DNA from: Saxidomus purpurata
Taxonomy: Eukaryota > Mollusca > Bivalvia > Venerida > Veneridae
Length of the DNA: 64,000 nucleotides
Direction of reading: 5' to 3'
Assembly (NCBI GenBank): GCA_022818135.1
Contig: JAFMSR010000012.1
Span: 30,937,550 to 31,001,549 of the forward strand
The position numbers and the translations under genes were made by a program. Numbering within the stretch: position 1 is the first letter of the stretch; each line of letters starts with the position of its first letter. The notes beneath the pieces are model-generated. The model was not told the origin of the DNA and did no database searches. It saw only the letters and a list, made by a program, of their open reading frames with translations. This document shows, piece by piece, positions 57,001 to 64,000 of this stretch.

Positions 57001-58821
57001 GCAACTCTGTCGTAATTATTAAAAATGACATATTTACATCTGTTCTGTTATGGAATAATATAACAAAATTTGAAGATAGATGCATTTATAAAAAAAAGAC
57101 ATACTTCTATATAGATTCTTTTTTTGTAACACAAATGAGCAAGTAAAAATAGCCTATTATTATATGGTACAATTACACACATTTTGATGTTTAATAATTA
57201 ACTTGGATGATTGTCATGGTGTTCAAAGTAAACAAGTTCTCATATAAATGGCAGATCCTTCATTAGTGTAAGGTGGCATGAAAAGAGATCTTGCTTTTTG
57301 TCAAAACTTTCATCATATCAGTTACTGATATAAGCAGTGTAATGTCATGTTTTTACTTGAGTTGATATTAAATAGAACTAAACTACGGTAAGATGTATTG
57401 TTACAGGGTTATGTTGAGGATATTCTGTATAAAGAAACATTGAAGAATCTGGAAGTTTGTGAGAGGAAAGATGGCACTGTTCCCATGGTAACAAAACTAT
57501 TTCTCTTCTATTAGTTAATAGTGATACCACAGTTGTTACGTTGAAGCAGTTGGACATAGCTTTGCTATACCTCTGTCAAGCTTCAATAGAAGGTTGCCTG
57601 TGGTTGGTAGATGACCTCTAGATGAACTGACATACTCAGTTTTTCTTGCTGTGCATATCCGTAGTTTGGTATATTCAAATTTGAACAAGTTAATTTTCTC
57701 CCATGTAATACTAAAAGATGCATAAATACATGTATCAAAACAGCACTATCGTACAATACTGTCTACATGTTAAGAGTTTGAATGTTGAAGTATATCAATA
57801 TGTTATATTTACAGGTATGTGCTATGGTATACTTCTCGGCTGAAGTGTCCGAGACATTGCTGTCTTTCTGCAGTAAGCCGCCGCTAGATGCATGTACATA
57901 TATAGGTGCTGATAGCGGAGAATCACCAATCAAGGTACATCAGATTTAACTCAACCTTACACTGTGGTTTAACCATGCTGGTAGCATGTGACAGATGCAG
58001 ATCATGATCAGACTGCACTATAATTATTTAGCAGTATGCTGTATCTGCAATCATAAATAGTCAAAAGGATTGTGAACAAATTTGATTGGTTACAATCTTA
58101 TAGTTTCCAGAAAGTTGTACATATGTTAAACATTTCTCAGCTCTAAAACACAAATAATGCAACCAAAACTAAATAGAAAAAGATACACAATTTCTTTTTG
58201 GTTAATGGCTTGATGAAACATATCTTCATCAGTTTTGTTCAGTTTTATTTCTTTGCCTTATTTGTTTGAATTTCTTTCCTTTCAGTTATCATTATTCTTT
58301 GATGTAATGTTACCCATGTGTTCAGGAGTGAATGCTAGGGATTTCCGATCTGGTGCACGTAGTGGTAGCTATGGTAAAGATGTTGCCATTGGAGACATCA
58401 AAACAATGAGACAGGCAAGAACAATACTTTGGGATGATCTACATAAATACAAGATCAAAGCTTGTGAGTGAATAGTTTTAATACCATTTCTTCATTTTCT
58501 AATTCCAACATAGAGATTTTAGGGACTTTTGCTTATTGGAACATACATTTAAAAAATATGTTTATACATGTACTGAGAAACTGAGGTGATACAAGTGTAA
58601 ACTGCCTCAAAATATTTTTTTTTTTACAGAAATGGACTTTCTGAATGTTTTGAATATTGACCAGTGTGGACAAAATGTATTACTGTAAGGAATCATTATT
58701 TTTATGTTACCAAATATTTTGTGTATTAGCTTATGATCTATGCTTATAAATAATGTGTGTCTGACTGCAGGCATGATAGAAGATGGAAGTTGTATATTTC
58801 CACATACAGTACAGGAACATA
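54014..58821 (+). CDS. FCSK: L-fucose kinase (fucokinase), N-terminal exons, cut by the gap
   Basis: Phosphorylates L-fucose in the cytosolic salvage route to GDP-fucose. Exons: 54014-54165, 54733-54783, 55396-55521, 56319-56390, 56881-56975, 57407-57487, 57815-57934, 58286-58463, 58771-58821 (into the gap); GT-AG and in frame (the fourth exon's edges may be off by one). About 309 residues are visible. Diagnostic blocks: LLAVEDPKAYVGSGGATINA (nucleotide-binding glycine loop of the N-terminal pyrophosphorylase-like domain), VLTSEVLKDSYILILHN, PGVWVSSTDMILSMP, PSYCRQNGVYKVSDQ, KPPLDACTYIGADSGE, LSLFFDVMLPMCSGVNARDF. Order and spacing match human FCSK from about residue 30 to 340. Missing are the first exon and about 700 C-terminal residues, including the GHMP kinase domain. 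Downstream, only a minus-strand gene is seen. Confidence 0.93.
55035..55265 (+). mobile_element. Decayed tRNA-derived SINE in an FCSK intron
   Basis: A-box-like 'TTAAGTGGTTAGAGTTGCTG' with 'ACTTGAAGTCAC', B-box-like 'TTTGTTCAAGCCC', then a body with 'TATGAGGAAGTTGACAGTTT', 'CTTACGGATG' and a 3' end 'GGTTAGAAACCCAGCAAAA'. The order matches a common bivalve SINE, but the copy is diverged. Confidence 0.6.
56598..56660. repeat. Palindromic repeat in an FCSK intron
   Basis: CAGTGCAGATCATGACCAGC pairs with GCCTGATCATGATCTGCACT across about 20 bases. Partial copies occur at 57985-58020 and 54325-54350. Confidence 0.6.
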
Positions 58822-59321
58822 NNNNNNNNNNNNNNNNNNNNNNNNNNNNNNNNNNNNNNNNNNNNNNNNNNNNNNNNNNNNNNNNNNNNNNNNNNNNNNN
58901 NNNNNNNNNNNNNNNNNNNNNNNNNNNNNNNNNNNNNNNNNNNNNNNNNNNNNNNNNNNNNNNNNNNNNNNNNNNNNNNNNNNNNNNNNNNNNNNNNNNN
59001 NNNNNNNNNNNNNNNNNNNNNNNNNNNNNNNNNNNNNNNNNNNNNNNNNNNNNNNNNNNNNNNNNNNNNNNNNNNNNNNNNNNNNNNNNNNNNNNNNNNN
59101 NNNNNNNNNNNNNNNNNNNNNNNNNNNNNNNNNNNNNNNNNNNNNNNNNNNNNNNNNNNNNNNNNNNNNNNNNNNNNNNNNNNNNNNNNNNNNNNNNNNN
59201 NNNNNNNNNNNNNNNNNNNNNNNNNNNNNNNNNNNNNNNNNNNNNNNNNNNNNNNNNNNNNNNNNNNNNNNNNNNNNNNNNNNNNNNNNNNNNNNNNNNN
59301 NNNNNNNNNNNNNNNNNNNNN
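58822..59321. other. Assembly gap, 500 N
   Basis: Exactly 500 N. It interrupts FCSK exon 9 at the left edge. The right side (59322 onward) shows no recognisable FCSK sequence. Confidence 0.99.
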
Positions 59322-59640
59322 AGTAAGGACTGTTTTTGGTACAAATACAGGTCATTTCTGTCAGTAAGACATCTATCTTTATAAAATGAGAGCTACATGT
59401 ACTTATAAATGTGATCCTGGGAGCTTAAGTTACAGTTCCTTTTGTAATATATGAACTATTGAAGTGCATCTATTCACACAGTATTCAGCGAAATGCAGCG
59501 TGCAAGAAGAATAACTGTTGCTTTATTTTAGATTAATTGCCCTCTCTCGCGTTTTTTATCACAATTTTTTTGAAAACGTAATGTTGTTACTTTACTACTT
59601 AATCAGCAATACTGTATCGTCAATCTAACTGTGTGTTCTC

Positions 59641-62600
59641 TTAGAGTATTAAGTCGCTGAAAGGTTCTTTCAACTCAGTGTACTGTATTTTGAACGATTT
59701 AATTTTCGACGTATCTATCAGACTAAACCTATCAACACGCAAATTCTTTTTCAAGTTTTTATATGCTAACAGTGGTTTAATAATTGAAATATATTGATAT
59801 TCATATAAGCACTGTCCGTTCACTGCAATAAGTGGGTTAGATTTTCCGAAGTTAAAAACATTTCTATCAGTATTGAATTTAAGTGTTTTCATTCTCAGCT
59901 GCAAGAAATTATAAGAACTTGGAACTATTATTCTGTCAGATTTTCCGCCTTGTATGTAGTTAGAAATAGTTTCCTCTACAAGCATTTGGTTAAGCACGGA
60001 ACAAAGTTTTTTCAAACAAAGGATCAAGTTAAGAAGTTTTCTTTTCTCCATTACTATATTATAGTTTTTATGACATCTTTGTTCTATATCTTTTAAGAAC
60101 TGTTTAAACTGTTTAAATGCTGTGTTTGTTTTTGGTACCATCTTCGTAAATAATCTTAGCGAAAAAATGTTCAAGTCTAAAAACGTGTGTATTGTTTCAA
60201 ACCACATAAAACAGTTTTTAATTTTAGACATGTCAGACCCACATGAAATTGATGAGTTACGGCGACTGAAGTATAAATGCTCAAAATACTGGTTGCAATC
60301 GACAAAATTTGACATTTCAGACGAAAAAACTGTTAACACTGCTGAAGACTCTGCTTTAAACAAATGCAATATTAATGTCTGTAGTATGATCCTTTTCACA
60401 AATATTTGTCCACGGATGATCTGTCTGTAAGACAGTTTTGTTGATGACACAAGTAGCGACAAATAAAACAGATCATTGGAGATATTAACTTGCGGGAAGT
60501 TTTGTAGCATTGACCAAATGAGCCACTCCTCAGCTTTGACATGTGGTAGCATTGATTTGGTATCCCGACCAATTAATGACACAACGGAGTCTTTCCTAAA
60601 CAATTTAGCAAAATAAAAAGGAGTGAAATGATCCCGGTTTAAACAATTTAGAACATCCTGACCAAACTCTCTGGAAACAGCATTTAATGCGTTAGTCATG
60701 CCATTAGCTGCGAATAAATGGACCAATGACAGCTCTTTTGATCCATTTTTGCAAAAATCACTAAATGTAAAGTTATTTTTATTCTTTTCAAAATATTCCA
60801 CAAGAAATATATCAGTGCATCTCTCCTGATTGTGTTCTAAAGGGTCCTGACTACATTTGATAAAATTTGTGTGATCTCTTTGCCTAGATGCCATCGTCAT
60901 TAAAATCACGTCTTTAAATGATACGTTTCTATTGAGTGTGGTAATATTTTCCCCCAAAAGTATTCTTGCTGTCTGTATATTTCCTCCAATTAATGAATAA
61001 TGAAAAATGTTGTATCCGTTTGCATCTGAACACCCTAACCGAGATGGATATCGGTGGAATACCATATCTAGAAAGTTATGTATATCACTATACTCTAATC
61101 GGAATACAGAATCCTTATGATCCATTGTAAGCACTGTATAATGTAAAGGAGAGTCCAACAATGGTTTCCGACAAGAAATAAATGCCATGGGTTTATGTCG
61201 AGCTATGGTAAGATGACTGTAAACTGTAAAGTCATGTATATTAACTAATACCATTTGGCGTTTCAGAATCTTTACATCTATATTCTTATGGTAGACCAAA
61301 ATCGCTGTCAACAGATATGGGCTTTTTTCCATTAAAGACTTTAAATTTGGTTCAAAATACTCGTATAGTGAAGTTGGAGTTGTCTGTATCAAATAAAACA
61401 GTCCAATTTCCCATGGTGACATAATCCTTTTAAGGGAGTTAGACGATTCATTGCAATAATCGAAAAACACATCAAAAAAAGTGCACTTTGAATGAGTTAC
61501 CATTATTAGGCTCTCTCTTTCATAGGTACGGATAGCATAATAAATGGGATTTAAACCATGATGATCTTTTTGTAACAGCATTGAATCGAAGCTTGTTTGA
61601 TTTTTAACGCGCAGGTATTCCACAATCAAATTATGACCATATCTCAAAGCATAATGCAAAACATTTCTACCAAAGTGATCACACGAATGAATCTCATGAT
61701 TTGATACTTCTGCTAAGTAACGAAAAACACTCAAAAAGATAGTTTGTGTTTCCTCAACAGCTCCCCATGGCGTATCACGCAATTGTCTTAATACAACATA
61801 GTGAATTACACCGCGACCGGCGTTGTCTTTTAAATCTGGTATTGGTGTCTTGAGAGAATTCGTTAACTGAAGAGTACTCATGATCCGACCGGAAATAGAG
61901 GCAATATGATATGCTGTTGAACCATTTAAGGCTTTTGTTTTTATGTATGAATTTCTACCTTCACTGGATGTATGTCTGTTCTCTAATGTTCCACGTTCAA
62001 TCAACTTTAAAAAGAGTATATTACTATTGGCAGCAGCATAATGAATTGGAAAGTTACCAAAAGAGTCTGGCTCGTTCCAGTTTATATCAAGTCTCTCTTT
62101 TATACTGAAAAAGAAAATCTCAATACCTGAAGAATATAACGCAACTAAGTGTGCAAAAGATCCACCTTCTGGGCATATGTGAGTCATATCCTTTGATTGT
62201 AGGTATTTAAGATATGTTACCGTCTGCAAATGCTCAGGTATTCTAGCACACCTGTCAGTCACTAACTTTGTGGTCAGAAGTGGCAAAAGGTCAGTGCGGT
62301 TGTAGAAAATACTTGCTAGTGATGCTGTATATCCATAAGCGTCATGACACTCTAATGCTTCGGGAAATGTTTCAATTAGAAATCTAGCTGCATCCATAGA
62401 TCCATGTCTAATTGCAACATTAAGCGGATCTATTTTCAAAACACTCCACCAATCATCTAATGGATTTATAAAGGGCAAAGCAAGATAATCACTCGGAAAG
62501 TACACATGAGAGTAATCAGTCACTTTTTCAAAGGGTACATTTTCTATATTCATCATAGCTTCTTCTGCATTTGCATCTGAAATGCAGTTGAAATTAATTC

Positions 62601-64000
62601 CTGTTTTCTTTAGCCATTTTAGGATATGTATATGATTTTGCTTTGCGGCATAAAACATACACTTATCTTTAAAAAGTTTTGAATCAAAACTGTATAAATG
62701 TTTGATTACATCTATGTGCCCACTTTCACAAGCAACATGTCCTGCATGTAAACCCATAGAATTTTTCAAATATAAAAGCGTTTTATTGTGGTTAAGAATG
62801 TATTTAATGACTGAAGTATGTCCATGTTGTGCTGCAATATGAAGAAGACTATATCCAGAGTAATACTGATTTTTCATCATTTCAATCTTGTCGAACACCA
62901 AATATGGAGAAATAAGAAAGTTTCCTTTCACAAAGAAATCTAAATGCGCTCTTTTTCTGTTCAACAGAATTAACTGGCCGATATGTCCTCTAGCAGCTGC
63001 AATAAAAGCCGGTGTGACATTTCCTTCGTTAACAATATTAACGTCCGGATAGTGATGTAGAAGTAGTTCTAATGCTTTAACTGAAGAAGTTTTCCAAATT
63101 AGTTTATGTGGCAGAGATTCATGGTTTGTTTCATTACCTTTCAAATTTGAAGCTGAAACAAACATTTTTCCCAAAGTAGGATCCTCAGAGTTTGCAACAT
63201 GGATTGCTAGCTCAACTATGTCTTTACTTTTATTGTCATCCATAGTACCAAACATGTACTTTGAAAAAAGAGTATGACCTGCTTGAAGAGATATGCGATA
63301 GTTCATATTTTGTTCACTAACGAGCCAGTTATACAGGGCTAAGTGTGACACTCGTACGTTTTCATCGACTCTTAAGAAGAAAATTAAGGAATTGAAGGAT
63401 GTGTCAAAATCATTTATGGTTAATGACATATTATCGGATCTCAAAAGTGTGTAAATATCAGTTCTTGACAAAGGATTGATTGCTGAGCAAGCAATTTCCA
63501 ATATTGCTTTCGGAATTGTATAGGCATATGCAACCTTAAACTGTCTATCAAAATTAATTTCATATATATCACTCAGATCAGACGGAAGGTCTGGAATGAT
63601 ATTTGCGTATTCGCTGTCTGCTATACATTTCAATGCTTGAATAACATACACAAAGCTGCCTTCACTTTTGTCGATCAGCCTTGCTACATTCTGAGCATTG
63701 TGGGTAAAAGGAAACGACTGTTGGATAAACTGCTTGATGTCTTCTTTGTTTCTAGGGTCATTAGAGAGAAGATACTCAATTTTCATTTTTCTGAGCATCG
63801 TCAATGAAGTCATATTCCTTGACGTTAATAAAAATTTGAGCCACTTGGGAAGTTGATGAATTCTACTTGCCAGAAGCTCTAATAATAGATTTCTTCCAGG
63901 ATTTCCACATTCATCTAACGCATCTATCACTACTACCCATGGGGCATCTAGTACATCCTTTAACTGTTTAATAGGAATAGAGATACCCTGGTCAAAGCAA
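59641..64000 (-). CDS. STAND-type NTPase with ankyrin repeats, N-terminus beyond window
   Basis: One uninterrupted frame from the window edge to a stop at 59641, at least 1450 codons without an intron. Residues below are counted from the Met at 63930. Upstream of it the frame continues as FDQGISIPIKQLKDVLDAPW then VVVIDALDECG: the Walker B/sensor region of a NACHT/STAND ATPase (hhhhDALDE). LKFLLTSRN (32-39) is sensor-1-like. A helical/winged-helix-like part follows (about 55-260). Ankyrin-like repeats are recognisable at about 275-330, 358-450 (SGYSLLHIAAQHGHTSVIKY), 500-555, 622-650 (FGNFPIHYAAANSNILFLKL), 669-715, 752-800 (FGRNVLHYALRYGHNLIVEY), 928-940, 970-995 and 1067-1120. The last 300 residues show no domain I recognise. 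A minus-strand AATAAA lies at 59522-59527. The Walker A loop is outside the window. Bivalves have many such NTPase-repeat proteins; a signalling or immune-type sensor role is inference only. Confidence 0.88.
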   Translation of the reverse strand, partial: CFDQGISIPIKQLKDVLDAPWVVVIDALDECGNPGRNLLLELLASRIHQLPKWLKFLLTSRNMTSLTMLRKMKIEYLLSNDPRNKEDIKQFIQQSFPFTHNAQNVARLIDKSEGSFVYVIQALKCIADSEYANIIPDLPSDLSDIYEINFDRQFKVAYAYTIPKAILEIACSAINPLSRTDIYTLLRSDNMSLTINDFDTSFNSLIFFLRVDENVRVSHLALYNWLVSEQNMNYRISLQAGHTLFSKYMFGTMDDNKSKDIVELAIHVANSEDPTLGKMFVSASNLKGNETNHESLPHKLIWKTSSVKALELLLHHYPDVNIVNEGNVTPAFIAAARGHIGQLILLNRKRAHLDFFVKGNFLISPYLVFDKIEMMKNQYYSGYSLLHIAAQHGHTSVIKYILNHNKTLLYLKNSMGLHAGHVACESGHIDVIKHLYSFDSKLFKDKCMFYAAKQNHIHILKWLKKTGINFNCISDANAEEAMMNIENVPFEKVTDYSHVYFPSDYLALPFINPLDDWWSVLKIDPLNVAIRHGSMDAARFLIETFPEALECHDAYGYTASLASIFYNRTDLLPLLTTKLVTDRCARIPEHLQTVTYLKYLQSKDMTHICPEGGSFAHLVALYSSGIEIFFFSIKERLDINWNEPDSFGNFPIHYAAANSNILFLKLIERGTLENRHTSSEGRNSYIKTKALNGSTAYHIASISGRIMSTLQLTNSLKTPIPDLKDNAGRGVIHYVVLRQLRDTPWGAVEETQTIFLSVFRYLAEVSNHEIHSCDHFGRNVLHYALRYGHNLIVEYLRVKNQTSFDSMLLQKDHHGLNPIYYAIRTYERESLIMVTHSKCTFFDVFFDYCNESSNSLKRIMSPWEIGLFYLIQTTPTSLYEYFEPNLKSLMEKSPYLLTAILVYHKNIDVKILKRQMVLVNIHDFTVYSHLTIARHKPMAFISCRKPLLDSPLHYTVLTMDHKDSVFRLEYSDIHNFLDMVFHRYPSRLGCSDANGYNIFHYSLIGGNIQTARILLGENITTLNRNVSFKDVILMTMASRQRDHTNFIKCSQDPLEHNQERCTDIFLVEYFEKNKNNFTFSDFCKNGSKELSLVHLFAANGMTNALNAVSREFGQDVLNCLNRDHFTPFYFAKLFRKDSVVSLIGRDTKSMLPHVKAEEWLIWSMLQNFPQVNISNDLFYLSLLVSSTKLSYRQIIRGQIFVKRIILQTLILHLFKAESSAVLTVFSSEMSNFVDCNQYFEHLYFSRRNSSISCGSDMSKIKNCFMWFETIHTFLDLNIFSLRLFTKMVPKTNTAFKQFKQFLKDIEQRCHKNYNIVMEKRKLLNLILCLKKLCSVLNQMLVEETISNYIQGGKSDRIIVPSSYNFLQLRMKTLKFNTDRNVFNFGKSNPLIAVNGQCLYEYQYISIIKPLLAYKNLKKNLRVDRFSLIDTSKIKSFKIQYTELKEPFSDLIL

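Overview
This window is animal nuclear DNA, most likely from a bivalve mollusc (a heterodont clam is my best guess). It is AT-rich and intron-rich, with canonical GT-AG introns. It is packed with repeat families typical of bivalves: pearl-like elements with tandem cores and hairpin ends, tRNA-derived SINEs, decayed LINEs, a Ty3/Gypsy fossil and many TIR elements. Two runs of exactly 500 N (349-848 and 58822-59321) look like placeholder scaffold gaps.

Layout. (1) 1-6700 is repeats: a minus-strand LINE reverse transcriptase cut by the first gap, then four tandem-core elements. (2) 7116-14660 on the minus strand is the N-terminal third of NAE1 (APPBP1), the regulatory subunit of the NEDD8 E1. 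Seven exons splice in frame, and three mobile elements sit in their introns. A 1.9 kb TIR element (14727-16633) with a 9-bp target duplication lies 66 bp upstream of its ATG. (3) 22173-24745 on the plus strand is a four-membrane-span protein with a glutamine-rich, PPxY-containing tail. (4) 25396-43364 on the minus strand holds three paralogous four-exon genes for small crotonase-fold enzymes, similar to plant-type peroxisomal enoyl-CoA delta isomerase. All three end in a peroxisomal targeting tripeptide (AKL, SKL, SKL). The second and third are a recent segmental duplication that carried a Ty3/Gypsy fossil with it. Intron 1 of the third contains a 4.6 kb TIR transposon. (5) 45.5-54 kb is mostly repeats and palindromes. 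(6) 54014-58821 on the plus strand is the N-terminal part of L-fucose kinase (FCSK), nine exons up to the second gap. (7) 59641-64000 on the minus strand is one uninterrupted reading frame (at least 1450 codons) for a STAND-type NTPase with ankyrin repeats; it continues past the window end.

Functionally, the isomerase cluster points to peroxisomal fatty-acid oxidation, NAE1 to cullin neddylation, FCSK to fucose salvage, and the STAND-ankyrin gene to the large bivalve families of signalling/immune-type NTPases. These genes do not form a pathway.

The most unusual items are: a decayed TIR transposon whose protein combines FEN1/PIN-nuclease-like motifs with a C-terminal tesmin-type CXC cysteine cluster; a 58-66 bp mobile sequence present three times, two copies with 12-15 bp target duplications, that folds into a hairpin with a compensatory base change; and pearl-like elements that share ends but carry unrelated tandem cores. 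All domain and family calls come from reading translations by eye; no database search was run.
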